64,000 nt of DNA from Verrucomicrobiia bacterium (GCA_019634635.1 JAHCBB010000008.1:1-64000), one strand, 5' to 3'; positions 47,351 through 56,003 are shown, counted from the first letter of the stretch. The notes: generated by a model from the sequence alone, not told the origin. Numbers and translations: made by a program.

Positions 47351-48373
47351 TCAGTCAACCGGATTCACACGGCCGACCATCAACCGGTCCGCGGGAAGGC
47401 GCGGGATGCGCGCAACCAACGCTTCGGCAAGTCCAAGCGTGGGCCCGATCATCCGTTGCGGGAAGCCCGGGATGGCTCCGGTGAGTCCGATGTCCTGCAC
47501 GTCGGGCGTGTCAAAGAAGATGAGAAAATGGACCTCGGTGCCATCCAGATTCTCGATGTGATGCGGGTAGGCCCTGGGGATGAAATAGATGTCCCCGGGT
47601 TCGAGCTCATACGTTTCGGAGGCTCCACCCGGACTTTGAACCGTCATTCTCGCATGGCCCTGATGAACAAACCCGAGTTCCGCCGTTTCCGGATGCCAGT
47701 GGGGTTCGCGCATGCCAGCTCCATGGATTCGCACGGAATACATCGCCTGGCTGCGAAGCGCAGGCCAGGTGTCACGCCGGGCCACGATGGCGGAGCCAGC
47801 GGCGTTGGCGAGCAGCGGTGCCCTGGATTCGATCGCAAACTTGAACGGGGATGGATCGGAGGCCGAATCCGGAACCTCGCAGGGCGATGCGCTGCGTCCG
47901 AACTCGATGCTTTCCTTCGAACGGGTGAGACCTGCAAGGGCCTCAGCGGGGAGATTCCAGGTGTTGCCCATCACCGGAAGGGACATGCAGCCGACAAATC
48001 CAGACAGACCAAAATCCTCGGGCTGTTCGTGGGAGAAGGTGATCACGAACTGCGAATCCCCGCTCCCGACGTTCTCAATCGCGTGGAGGGAGCCCGAGGG
48101 GACAAAGAACATCTCCCCGGCCGAAACCGTGAATTGCGCGTGCACGTTGCCGCTCGCAAAAATCGTGACCAGGGCGCGACCCGCAAGGCAATAGCCGAGT
48201 TCATCCGCGTTCGCATGCCAGTGGGGTTCGCGGAAACCGCGCTCCTTCAGAACGAGGCGATAAAGCGAAAGCCCTCTCAGAATGGGAAAGCTGGAGCGGT
48301 TCACGGCCGTCTTTTCCCCGTCGGGAGTGACAACGGATGGTGTGCTGCTGTGGAGGGAGAACTTGTGGCTCAT
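47351..48373 (-). CDS. bicupin, oxalate decarboxylase-like
   Basis: 340 residues, ATG start, no signal peptide. There are two cupin domains with matching metal motifs: P-H-W-H-A-N-A-D-E-L-G-Y (about 51-62) and P-H-W-H-P-E-T-A-E-L-G-F (about 223-234), each followed by a G-D/E-x-x-F-x-P-x-x-x-x-H element. This is the pattern of oxalate decarboxylase/oxidase bicupins (Mn-dependent). The gene is smaller than secreted OxdC and lacks its leader. The substrate may be another small carboxylate. Upstream of the membrane protein, which could be its transporter. Confidence 0.75.
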   Translation of the reverse strand: MSHKFSLHSSTPSVVTPDGEKTAVNRSSFPILRGLSLYRLVLKERGFREPHWHANADELGYCLAGRALVTIFASGNVHAQFTVSAGEMFFVPSGSLHAIENVGSGDSQFVITFSHEQPEDFGLSGFVGCMSLPVMGNTWNLPAEALAGLTRSKESIEFGRSASPCEVPDSASDPSPFKFAIESRAPLLANAAGSAIVARRDTWPALRSQAMYSVRIHGAGMREPHWHPETAELGFVHQGHARMTVQSPGGASETYELEPGDIYFIPRAYPHHIENLDGTEVHFLIFFDTPDVQDIGLTGAIPGFPQRMIGPTLGLAEALVARIPRLPADRLMVGRVNPVD

Positions 48374-48594
48374 GAGAATCCGGACCCGTTGAGTTCAAAG
48401 GCATGACGCTGGTTTGGGGACTTTTGCCGGGCAAGAACAATCTGTAATTGGCCGAATCTTCGCAATAATTGGATTGTCCCGTCATTTCTCACTCCTTCCA
48501 CCTCCATGCATGCGCACTGGGCCGCCCTCGCGGGCCGCCGTAGGATACCGGCGATCCTCCACGACAACCTGTCGAATGCCGACCATGCTCAGAC

Positions 48595-48849
48595 CGCGGG
48601 ATGGAACACCGTATGTTGCGACGATTTTGGCATGTGGCTAGGCGCGCGGAATGGAGTATCGCCGAAGTGCCCTATGATCTGACTGGCAGCAACGCTACAG
48701 GCCATAAGCGCTTCAACCCTTCGCGTCGGGGCCAGTTTGACTTGGGGCTTCGTTGCGCGCTCGGTGAAGCATCGAACGGGATACACTCCGTCGCGCACGT
48801 CTCGCCCCAGGTCAAACTGGCTCCCGGGCAAACGGTATTCTATCCCGCG
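48595..48849. repeat. inverted repeat block, probable non-autonomous element or relic
   Basis: Two nested inverted repeats. Outer arms 48,595-48,612 and 48,832-48,849 match at 16 of 18 positions; inner arms 48,729-48,748 and 48,804-48,823 match at 18 of 20. Small open frames exist on both strands and translate to similar Q-F-D-L-G and Q-V-K-L-A-P segments because of the inversion, so neither is likely a gene. The rest of 48,374-48,914 holds nothing recognisable. Confidence 0.6.
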
Positions 48850-48914
48850 ATCTGAGCAGTGGCTGCGACCCCTTCGTTCCCACCACTCCGACTCCCAACT
48901 CCCGAGCGCCGGCG

Positions 48915-49286
48915 CTACGGCGATTCCACCTCCAGCACCCGTCCATCCGGTGCCACCTCCACCTCCACCTCACCGCCGCCGGGGAGCATCACCGTTCCCT
49001 CGTACACCACGGAGCCATCGGATTCGGTCTCACGCTCAATCTCGCCGATCACGCCACCTGCCTTGTAGGCCTCGGCGAGCAACGCGGCCTGTACGGGACC
49101 CGGGCAATCCTCAAGCAGTATGGGAACCTCGGATTCGGACTTCTCGGATTTTGCCGGAGGATCCACCAAGGCGCATCCTGCCAGCGCAAGTGCTGCCACC
49201 ACCGCCAGCGTTGCACGAACTTCGTTCCGTTGGCCCGGAGTCCAGGGACTGTCGGAGATACGCCTTGACCGAAACTCGGTCGGCAC
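48915..49286 (-). CDS. PepSY-like lipoprotein
   Basis: About 123 residues from a GTG at 49286; no ATG is available in frame nearby, so the start is uncertain. A lipobox-like A-L-A-L-A-G-C gives a lipidated Cys near residue 38. The mature part (V-Q-A-A-L-L-A-E-A-Y-K-A-G-G then G-G-E-V-E-V-E-V-A-P-D-G-R-V-L) has the helix plus beta-hairpin pattern of PepSY_like domains, thought to inhibit proteases in the periplasm. Divergent from the LVIVD-repeat gene. Confidence 0.6.
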   Translation of the reverse strand: MPTEFRSRRISDSPWTPGQRNEVRATLAVVAALALAGCALVDPPAKSEKSESEVPILLEDCPGPVQAALLAEAYKAGGVIGEIERETESDGSVVYEGTVMLPGGGEVEVEVAPDGRVLEVESP

Positions 49287-49336
49287 GCTAGGGATCTGCG
49301 CCGGGTATGTTCGAAATTCGACCCACTTATCGTGGC

Positions 49337-51823
49337 ATGGCTCCGCCGCCCCAACTCCGTCGCGCCGCCGCCCGCCCATCCCATCCCCCCACCACCCGCA
49401 GGTCGGCACGGCTCGTCGCCACCGTCCTTGGTCTCCTGCTTCGCCTCGTCTTCCCGGCCGCCGCACAGACCGAGGGCGTCCTCTTCACCCATCTCGGCGG
49501 CTTCAATACCACCGGCTTTGGCGAGGGCGTGACGGTGACGGGAAGCCTCGCCTACCCCTCCGTCGGCGCGGACGATCCGATGACGCTCGACCTCCGGGTC
49601 GGTCGGGTGCAGGTGCTGGATTGGCACGGGGTAAGCGGAGAGACGCTAGCGCTCGGAACGGTCCATCCCCTGAGCATCGTCTCCAGCAGCGGCCTGCCGG
49701 TGACGGTATCCTTGACAGGCCCGGCCGAATTCAGTGGGGGCACCCTCACGGTGACCAACTTCGGCATGGTGACGGTCACAGCGGAACAGGCGGGCGACGA
49801 CGCACATCTGCCGATCCGGGAGGAACGGAGGTTCAACGTCCCTGTGACCGTCCTGGAACGTCTCGGCGGCTTCGACACCAGCGGTCGAGCCCTGGCGGTG
49901 GAGGTGGCCGGAGACCGCGCGTACGTCGCCAACGGGGCGGCCGGCCTGCAGATTTTGGACGTAAGCAACCCGGCCAGCCCGATTCGCCTCGGCAGTTTCG
50001 AGACCGGAGGCTCCGCCGTGGCGGTGCAAGTGGAGGGATCCCTCGCCTATCTCGCCACCCTCTACGCGGGCTTTCAGATCATTGACGTGAGCAATCCGGC
50101 CAGCCCCGTGCGCGTGGGCAGCTACGATACCGGCGTTTGGGTCACGGCGATGCAGGTCGCGGGCCAGTTCGCCTACCTCGTCGGCGAGCCTCCCGGCGTG
50201 GTCGTTCTGGACGTGAGCAATCCCGCCGCACCTGTCCGCGTGGGCGGCCTCGCGTTACCCGGCGAGGGCTTCGCGGTGCAGGTGGTGGGCAACCTCGTCT
50301 ACGTGTCGGACCAGGATGCCGGCTTCGTGGTGCTCGACGTGACCAACCCGGCGATGCCCGTTCAACGCGGCAGCTTCAACGGATTTGCGGGCGTTCCCGC
50401 TGCCTTTCAGGTCGTGGACGGACTGGCGTATCTCGCCTACGCCTCGGCCGGCCTGATCATCTTGGACGTGCGCGACCCGGCCGCTCCGACGTTCCTGGGC
50501 CAACTACCTTCGATCCCTTTCCGGTCGAGCGTACAGGTGGCGGGCAACTACGCCTTTGTGGCGGCCCGCGATCTCGGGGTGGAGGTGATTGATGTGAGCA
50601 ACCCGGCCAGCCCGATGCGCCTCACCCTCTACGAAACCGCCGGCGGGGCGTATGCGGCGCAGCGGGTGGGCAACCGGGTCTTCGTTGCCGACGAGACCGC
50701 CGGCCTGCTGATCCTGGATTTCCGCGCCGGTCAGCCGCAGGCGCTCCATTGGGAACTCCCGTCCGCATTAACCTACCAAGGTCCGCTGACCTTGGGGGGC
50801 ACCGCCTCCACCGGATTTCCCGTAACCTATTCAGTGCCGAGCGGCCCCGGCGCCGTGCAAGGCAACCAGCTCAACTTTTCCGGGATCGGCCGCGTGGTGG
50901 TGCGGGCCGAGCAGGCGGGCGATGCGAACTATGCGCCGGTTGCCGTGGATCGGGTCATCACGGTGGGCCTGCCCCAGTTGGGCGCGCGGCCGGCCGGCGA
51001 TGCAGCGGAGGTCTTTTGGGCCTCCGGCCTCGCTGGACTGGAACTGCAGGGCCGCGAAACCCTCGACGCCGCCACCCCTTGGCGCGAGGCCGGCCTCCCC
51101 TGGACGGAAGTCAACAGTGAAGTCCGGGTCAACCCGTCGGCGTCACCGCTCCGCTACTTCCGGCTGCAAGGCTTCTCCGGACAGGTCGAGCCGCTGGCCG
51201 TGACCGGCTGGAACCGCGACGTGGTCCTCGAAAACCAGCCCGTCCGCCGGGCGCAGGCGATGGACTCCTTCGGCGCAGCCTGGTTCGAGAACGGTCTGGG
51301 TGGCCGCACCAACGGCCTCCCGGCCGACCGCCAGATCATCAGCCAACTGGACACCACGGTGCTTTTCGAGCTGCGGCCCTATTCCAGTTCGAACGTGCTC
51401 TGGCTGAACAACGCGCGGCGCACCAATTCGCTGGTGCTCACCACACCGACGGCCTGCAGCAGCCTGCATGTTCTCGCCCATTCGGCCAACGGCGGCGGCA
51501 ACGGCGCCTTGTTCATCCATTACGCGGACGGTTCCACCAGCGAAGCGCTGCCATTCTTCGCGCCCGACTGGTGGGACGGCAGCCCCAGCGCGCCCACCCG
51601 CCGACCGGCGATCCGCGGCCTTGCCCGCAGCCGGACTGCTGGCGCCCTGTTCACATACGATCCCGTGCCGCCCGGCTTCAGCCTGCACCAGACGGATTTT
51701 GACCTCACCACCGGCCCGCACACGGGCAAGGTCATCACCAGGCTGGAATTCGTGAAGGGGACCAGCCCCGAGGCCACCGGCATCTTCGCCGTGAGCGGCA
51801 TCGCCATCGCACCCAGCCCTTGA
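49337..51823 (+). CDS. secreted LVIVD-repeat beta-propeller protein
   Basis: 828 residues from ATG 49337, with an Arg-rich n-region then a hydrophobic core ending A-A-A-Q (signal peptide; an ATG 30 bases upstream is possible). About seven repeats of roughly 42 residues between 175 and 470 share G-x-x-A-Y-V-A, then L-x-I-L-D-V-S-N-P-A-S-P, the LVIVD motif of surface adhesion-type propellers. The C-terminal 300 residues carry an MBG-like segment (L-T-Y-Q-G-P-L-T-L-G-G) and a jelly-roll-like domain. Probably cell-surface; function unknown. Confidence 0.8.
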   Translation: MAPPPQLRRAAARPSHPPTTRRSARLVATVLGLLLRLVFPAAAQTEGVLFTHLGGFNTTGFGEGVTVTGSLAYPSVGADDPMTLDLRVGRVQVLDWHGVSGETLALGTVHPLSIVSSSGLPVTVSLTGPAEFSGGTLTVTNFGMVTVTAEQAGDDAHLPIREERRFNVPVTVLERLGGFDTSGRALAVEVAGDRAYVANGAAGLQILDVSNPASPIRLGSFETGGSAVAVQVEGSLAYLATLYAGFQIIDVSNPASPVRVGSYDTGVWVTAMQVAGQFAYLVGEPPGVVVLDVSNPAAPVRVGGLALPGEGFAVQVVGNLVYVSDQDAGFVVLDVTNPAMPVQRGSFNGFAGVPAAFQVVDGLAYLAYASAGLIILDVRDPAAPTFLGQLPSIPFRSSVQVAGNYAFVAARDLGVEVIDVSNPASPMRLTLYETAGGAYAAQRVGNRVFVADETAGLLILDFRAGQPQALHWELPSALTYQGPLTLGGTASTGFPVTYSVPSGPGAVQGNQLNFSGIGRVVVRAEQAGDANYAPVAVDRVITVGLPQLGARPAGDAAEVFWASGLAGLELQGRETLDAATPWREAGLPWTEVNSEVRVNPSASPLRYFRLQGFSGQVEPLAVTGWNRDVVLENQPVRRAQAMDSFGAAWFENGLGGRTNGLPADRQIISQLDTTVLFELRPYSSSNVLWLNNARRTNSLVLTTPTACSSLHVLAHSANGGGNGALFIHYADGSTSEALPFFAPDWWDGSPSAPTRRPAIRGLARSRTAGALFTYDPVPPGFSLHQTDFDLTTGPHTGKVITRLEFVKGTSPEATGIFAVSGIAIAPSP

Positions 51824-51889
51824 ATCGGCAGACGCGTGACTGCCGGGCCCCTGGTCCGGCGCGACGGGCGGCGGGGCTCGCGGGCCGGC

Positions 51890-52145
51890 GGAAGGATGCC
51901 GCGACGCATCACCTGCACCAGCGGAACGCAACCGGACCCGTACACGATGGCGTTGGGGCCGGTGGACACGGGGAGAAGGAACCCCATGGAGGCCCCGATG
52001 CAGGCACCCAAGGCCGGTTGCATGGGATCCACACCGGCCGCCTGGGCAACCGCGATGGCCACCGCGGTGAACAACGGCGTCATGCCCAGTGCCGTCCGGG
52101 CCTGGAAGATCCCCGCAAGGCCATCGCCCACCCAGCGGGCCAGTC
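51890..52145 (-). pseudogene. remnant of SLC13/DASS-type sodium:dicarboxylate symporter
   Basis: On the minus strand an open stretch of about 85 codons reads G-D-G-L-A-G-I-F-Q, then P-A-L-G-A-C-I-G-A-S-M-G-F-L-L-P-V-S-T-G-P-N-A-I-V-Y, the conserved second S-N-T/P-N-A region of SLC13 transporters close to their C terminus. The other 350-400 residues expected of the family are missing on both sides, so it is a fragment. It borders the IS-like inverted repeat at 52,147, suggesting truncation by the insertion. Confidence 0.65.
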
Positions 52146-52146
52146 C

Positions 52147-52161
52147 ATAAGGTGACAGGTT
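52147..52161 (+). repeat. left arm of inverted repeat flanking Y1 transposase copy 1
   Basis: ATAAGGTGACAGGTT, whose reverse complement occurs at 53,584-53,598 with one mismatch and again at 54,758-54,772. Position on either side of the transposase copy suggests element ends. Confidence 0.55.
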
Positions 52162-52359
52162 TAAAGCTTTTCTTGAAGCTGGAAACCCTCTGGCGCAATG
52201 GCCGCTGGCCTCTCCTCTTTCCCCACGCCAAACCGCCCTCCTTCTCCAATAATTAACTCCCACCACCCTTTTCCCCTCTCCCGCTCCGCAAAAAACTGAG
52301 ATGCGCACCGAGGCGGATTTCGCACGCCTTCGGTGTCATGACGCAAAGCCTCATGGACT

Positions 52360-52377
52360 GCGCCAGCCCTCTGGCGC
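52360..52377. repeat. REP-like hairpin
   Basis: Perfect 7-bp stem GCGCCAG/CTGGCGC with a CCCT loop, in the non-coding DNA next to a REP-associated transposase. REP palindromes are the substrates of such enzymes. The stretch 51,824-52,564 otherwise holds only the SLC13 remnant and direct-repeat sequence. Confidence 0.45.
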
Positions 52378-52564
52378 TTTGGGGCGTGTGGAGTTGCAGT
52401 CCGGGTTCGGGGAAACTCCACGATTCACCAACCGCCATACCTGGCGCTGAGCGGGATCACGCGGGGCGAGACGACTTTGCTGGAGATTGCGGTTGGGGGC
52501 GATGGACGGCGACGGATCGGTGCGTGATGGATTGCGCCCGACGCGTCGGTCCCATGGGAGCCAG

Positions 52565-53542
52565 CTACCCGACCGCCTGCACCTGCAGATCCCTCAGCAC
52601 GCTGATCCCGGGGAGTGGGACCCCCCGGATCCGTCGCGCCCCGTCCTTGCGGTTGACGCCGAAACGTTCGCGGTGCTGGACGAACACTTCGTTCACGAAT
52701 GCCTTGGATCCCAGCACCACCCCGTCGGTCAGGTGCCGCACCCGCAGGCGCAGCACTTGCGGCACGCTCAACGCCCCGCCGCGTCGCAACTCCTCGAGGA
52801 CCGTCTCCCGATCCAGCGCCACCTTGTCGCTCCGCCCCGGGCTCCCCGCCGTCACGAACAGACTCTCCCGGTATTCCGCCGCCGCCTCCCCCCAGGCGAA
52901 CGGCTTCCGGCAGCTCATCAATCCCTTGCGCAGCACCCGGTTGCCCGTCAGGGCGGCGGCGTAGCCGCAGAACCGGTAGTCCTTGGGATCCTGCACGATG
53001 CCGGCCCGCACCGGATTCAGATCAATGTACGCAGCCACCATGCGGACCGTTCCCGGGTTATCCTCGATCAGGACGCTCTTGAAACGTTCGGCCCACAGCG
53101 TGCCGAATCGGCCGGTCTGGCGGTTGTACCAGCGGCTGAAGCGCTGTTTGAACTCCTTCATGAACGCGGACACATCGCCCATTCGTTCCAGCAGCGACTG
53201 GCGAATATCCGGATCCACCGCCCCACGCTTCTCCAATCCCTCCCGGGCCAGGGCGGTCAGGATCCCTCTCTTGCCGTAGAACCCCTCCAGGCGTTGGAGC
53301 AGTTCGGCATCCGGGATATCCCGCGCTGCCGGGACGCGCAGGAGCAGATGGAAGTGGTTGCCCATCATACAGTAGGTGATGATCTCGATCCCGCAGAACC
53401 GGGCGAGTTTGAGGAGGATTTCGGCGAGCTTTTCCTTGCACAGATCGTCGAGCAGTCGCTGACCGCCAACGACGCGGGAGATGCAGTGGTACACCCCCGC
53501 CTGCCCCTCCTCCGCCTTCATTTTCAGTCGTGCCATGCGCAT
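52565..53542 (-). CDS. REP-associated Y1 (IS200-like) transposase, copy 1
   Basis: 325 residues from the ATG at 53542, matching the start of copy 2 (the frame runs further upstream). HUH motif in M-M-G-N-H-F-H-L-L-L-R (two metal-binding His), then F-S-R-W-Y-N-R-Q-T-G and A-Y-I-D-L-N-P-V-R-A-G-I-V, characteristic of TnpA_REP/RAYT enzymes that nick single-stranded REP hairpins using one Tyr. The C-terminal 150 residues extend beyond the Y1 core. RAYTs are usually single-copy; the tandem arrangement is unusual. Confidence 0.88.
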   Translation of the reverse strand: MRMARLKMKAEEGQAGVYHCISRVVGGQRLLDDLCKEKLAEILLKLARFCGIEIITYCMMGNHFHLLLRVPAARDIPDAELLQRLEGFYGKRGILTALAREGLEKRGAVDPDIRQSLLERMGDVSAFMKEFKQRFSRWYNRQTGRFGTLWAERFKSVLIEDNPGTVRMVAAYIDLNPVRAGIVQDPKDYRFCGYAAALTGNRVLRKGLMSCRKPFAWGEAAAEYRESLFVTAGSPGRSDKVALDRETVLEELRRGGALSVPQVLRLRVRHLTDGVVLGSKAFVNEVFVQHRERFGVNRKDGARRIRGVPLPGISVLRDLQVQAVG

Positions 53543-53583
53543 GGGTGATTTCCTACTCGCCTCACTCCAATTTGTCAATGTTG

Positions 53584-53598
53584 AACCTGTCACTTTAT
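53584..53598 (-). repeat. right arm of inverted repeat, copy 1
   Basis: AACCTGTCACTTTAT, inverted match to 52,147-52,161 (14 of 15). Confidence 0.55.
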
Positions 53599-53603
53599 CC
53601 CCG

Positions 53604-54776
53604 ACCGCCATACCTGACGCTGAGCGGGATCACGCGGGGCGAGACGACTTTGCTGGAGATTGCGGTTGGGGGAGATGGACGGCGACGGATCGGTGCGTGA
53701 TGGATTGCGCCCGACGCGTCGGTCCCATGGGAGCCAGGCTACCCGACCGCCCGCACCTGCAGATCCCTCAGCACGCTGATCCCGGGTAGAGGGACACCCC
53801 GGATCCGACGCGCCCCATCCTTGCGGTTGGCGCCGAAACGTTCGCGGTGCTGGACGAACACCTCGTTCACGAACGCCTTGGATCCCAGCACCACCCCGTC
53901 GGTCAGGTGGCGCACCCGCAGGCGCAGCACCTGCGGCACGCTCAACGCCCCGCCGCGTCGCAGCTCCTCCAGGATTGCCTCCCGATCCAGCGCCACCTTG
54001 TCGCTCCGCCCCGGGCTCCCCGCCGTCACGAACAGACTCTCCCGGTATTCCGCCGCCGCCTCCCCCCAGGCGAGCGGCTTCAGGCAGCTCATCAACCCTT
54101 TGCGCATCACCCGGTTGCCCGTCAGGGCGGCGGCATAGCCGCAGAACCGGTAGTCCTTGGGATCCTGCACGATGCCGGCCCGCACCGGATTCAGGTCAAT
54201 GTACGCGGCCACCATGCGGACCGTACCCGGATTGTCCTCGATCAGGACGCTCTTGAAACGTTCGGCCCATAGCGTGCCGAAGCGGCCGGTCTGGCGGTTG
54301 TACCAGCGGCTGAAGCGCTGTTTGAACTCCTTCATGAACGCGGACACATCGCCCATTCGTTCCAGCAGCGACTGGCGAATATCCGGATCCACCGCCCCAC
54401 GCTTCTCCAATCCCTCCCGGGCCAGGACGGTCAGGATCCCTCTCTTGCCGTAGAACCCCTCCAGGCGTTGGAGCAGTTCGGCATCCGGGACTTCCCGTGC
54501 TGCCGGGACGCGCAGGAGCAGGTGGAAGTGGTTGCCCATCACGCAGTAGGTGATGATCTCGATCCCGCAGAACCGGGCGAGTTTGAGGAGGATCTCGGCG
54601 AGCTTCTCCTTGCACAGATCGTCGAGTAGTCGCTGACCGCCAACGACGCGGGAGATGCAGTGGTACACCCCAACCCGCCCCTCCTCCGCCTTCACCTTCA
54701 TCCGTGCCATGCGCATGGAGCATCTCTACTCGGTGTCCCCCAGTGTGTCAATCTCTGAACCTGTCACTTTACCGCA
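53604..54776. repeat. tandem direct repeat, copy 2 (about 1.17 kb)
   Basis: Second unit of the duplication. Its far end diverges gradually upstream of the gene start (54,717-54,757), while the AACCTGTCACTTTAC motif at 54,758-54,772 is kept. Confidence 0.8.
53739..54716 (-). CDS. REP-associated Y1 (IS200-like) transposase, copy 2
   Basis: 325 residues, same length as copy 1 and differing from it at roughly seventeen scattered positions (for example Y-C-V-M versus Y-C-M-M before G-N-H-F-H). All catalytic motifs are intact in both. The substitutions are mostly conservative, so both copies appear to have been under selection or the duplication is fairly recent. Confidence 0.88.
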   Translation of the reverse strand: MRMARMKVKAEEGRVGVYHCISRVVGGQRLLDDLCKEKLAEILLKLARFCGIEIITYCVMGNHFHLLLRVPAAREVPDAELLQRLEGFYGKRGILTVLAREGLEKRGAVDPDIRQSLLERMGDVSAFMKEFKQRFSRWYNRQTGRFGTLWAERFKSVLIEDNPGTVRMVAAYIDLNPVRAGIVQDPKDYRFCGYAAALTGNRVMRKGLMSCLKPLAWGEAAAEYRESLFVTAGSPGRSDKVALDREAILEELRRGGALSVPQVLRLRVRHLTDGVVLGSKAFVNEVFVQHRERFGANRKDGARRIRGVPLPGISVLRDLQVRAVG

Positions 54777-55023
54777 CAGGGCCAGAGGGCCAGAGCAAAA
54801 ACCACATTGGAATCCATGGCGCCAAAGTACACCGCAGGGGCGCCGCTGTCAGCCCTTGGAGCCCCCGGTCCCCTGAGGACCCGGTTCTGCGAGGCAGAAC
54901 CTTACCCGCGGCCAGGTCGGGGCCCGAAGGCGGCAAGGTCGAATACCTTGACGGCCGCAGGGCGCCGACCGCACCGAATCACCCCAATGGCCTGGTTCTC
55001 ACCCACACAAACTCACACATAGC
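54777..55023. other. intergenic, no gene seen
   Basis: GC-rich stretch between the Y1 transposase repeat and the AT-richer module. No coding frame with recognisable content. Base composition shifts sharply to lower GC at about 55,020. Confidence 0.5.
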
Positions 55024-55122
55024 CCACCTTTTGCTTTTCGTGCTCGAGCGAGGACTCTTTCCACCAGTTGTACACGAACGGCGAATGAATAAGGATTACA
55101 ATAAGAATTATGAATTTTTCAT
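55024..55122 (-). pseudogene. frameshifted 5' fragment of small membrane protein (paralogue at 62.5 kb)
   Basis: Minus-strand sequence from ATG 55122 aligns with the first 33 codons of the intact gene at 62,953. One base is missing after the third codon, giving an early TAA; restoring it yields M-K-N-F-I-I-L-I-V-I-L, then F-V-Y-N-W-W-K-E-S-S-L-E-H-E-K-Q-K. Similarity stops near 55,024. The ATG overlaps the stop of the SPFH-like gene as ATGA, so the two were once translationally coupled. Confidence 0.75.
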
Positions 55123-56003
55123 TGAATGATGGGGATTGAGCCACCAGTGCTGGTGACTTTTATTTCTTTGATCTGACCTGTGAGGATTTTCAAATTGGTC
55201 TCGATATCAGCACGGACCTTGTTACGATTGGCTTCAGGGTTTTTTTTCATATGCTCGTCAAGCAATCTTTCAATTGTTTCTTGTTGTAATTTAAATGTTT
55301 CTGTCTTTTTTCTGAAGGCGATTAGTCTTATACGAGGTTCATTGATTTCATTTGGGATTATAAATTTAATTTGCAGACTCTGGATTATTGCACCCGCAAA
55401 TCGAAAATCATCATTCGGGTCATCATCTTCTGTGATGTATTCCAAATGTTTTCTGATAAACGCACTGAAAATTGGGGTAGAGGTCACAAGGTCATCCAGC
55501 TCTCTACCGTTACATTGAAAATTTGTAGCGATCTGTACTGGACCTTTGAGAATCGCTCCGATACCATCGTAACCACCATTGTCTACAATTTTGCTCAAGC
55601 AGTCTATGCTTGGTCTGATAGTAACTGTTACTATTCCGGGGAGATTGATCGTTTGCTGGTTAGCTTTCGCAACTACGTTAACCGGTATATTTAGATTTAT
55701 ATTCCGTATTTCTACGGGTTCCAATCCAAAACCAATGGGGATAAACTGCAAACCTTCTCTCACGCTGATGGGAGTTCTCTTACCCAAAAACGTGATGATT
55801 CCGTATGTCAGAGGATTACTCGGAAGTTGTTTGATTGCATACACACCTGAAACAAGAGCGGTCAATAAAATTGCCGTTGATTTCAGATCTGTACCACCGC
55901 TAAACAGCCAACCTTTTAGTCCCCAAAACAAGAGAATTAAATGTGCACCTAGTGTCACTAGGTAGTATATTGTTTTAATATTCATTTTTCTGATAGATGG
56001 CAT
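55119..56003 (-). CDS. SPFH/band-7-like membrane protein, AT-rich, unknown function
   Basis: 294 residues (ATG 56003; ATG 55985, just before the first helix, is equally good). Two N-terminal hydrophobic segments (about 8-30 and 41-58) precede a beta-rich domain with R-E-G-L-Q-F-I-P-I-G-F-G-L-E-P-V-E-I and V-T-I-R-P, then a charged C-terminal helix, the layout of SPFH (stomatin/prohibitin) proteins. GC is near 40 percent, well below the rest of the window, indicating transfer. The adjacent start of an IS110 element lies directly upstream and may have removed its promoter. Confidence 0.6.
   Translation of the reverse strand: MPSIRKMNIKTIYYLVTLGAHLILLFWGLKGWLFSGGTDLKSTAILLTALVSGVYAIKQLPSNPLTYGIITFLGKRTPISVREGLQFIPIGFGLEPVEIRNINLNIPVNVVAKANQQTINLPGIVTVTIRPSIDCLSKIVDNGGYDGIGAILKGPVQIATNFQCNGRELDDLVTSTPIFSAFIRKHLEYITEDDDPNDDFRFAGAIIQSLQIKFIIPNEINEPRIRLIAFRKKTETFKLQQETIERLLDEHMKKNPEANRNKVRADIETNLKILTGQIKEIKVTSTGGSIPIIQ

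Larger units (their letters stand above)
52431..53603. repeat. tandem direct repeat, copy 1 (about 1.17 kb)
   Basis: Starts ACCGCCATACCTGGCGCTGA; the same sequence recurs at 53,604 with few changes, continuing through the whole transposase gene, giving a period of 1173-1174 bases. Copy 2 has one extra base near 53,734. The repeat includes about 135 bases beyond the 3' end of each gene. Confidence 0.85.

Noticed and set aside
48589..48855. Two small open frames on opposite strands in the repeat block
   Set aside because: Their likeness to each other comes from the inverted repeat; no other sign of coding.
49338..51823. Repetitive D-V-S-N-P sequence as a possible DNA-level repeat or CRISPR-like array
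   Set aside because: The periodicity is at protein level (LVIVD blades) with diverged bases and no spacers.
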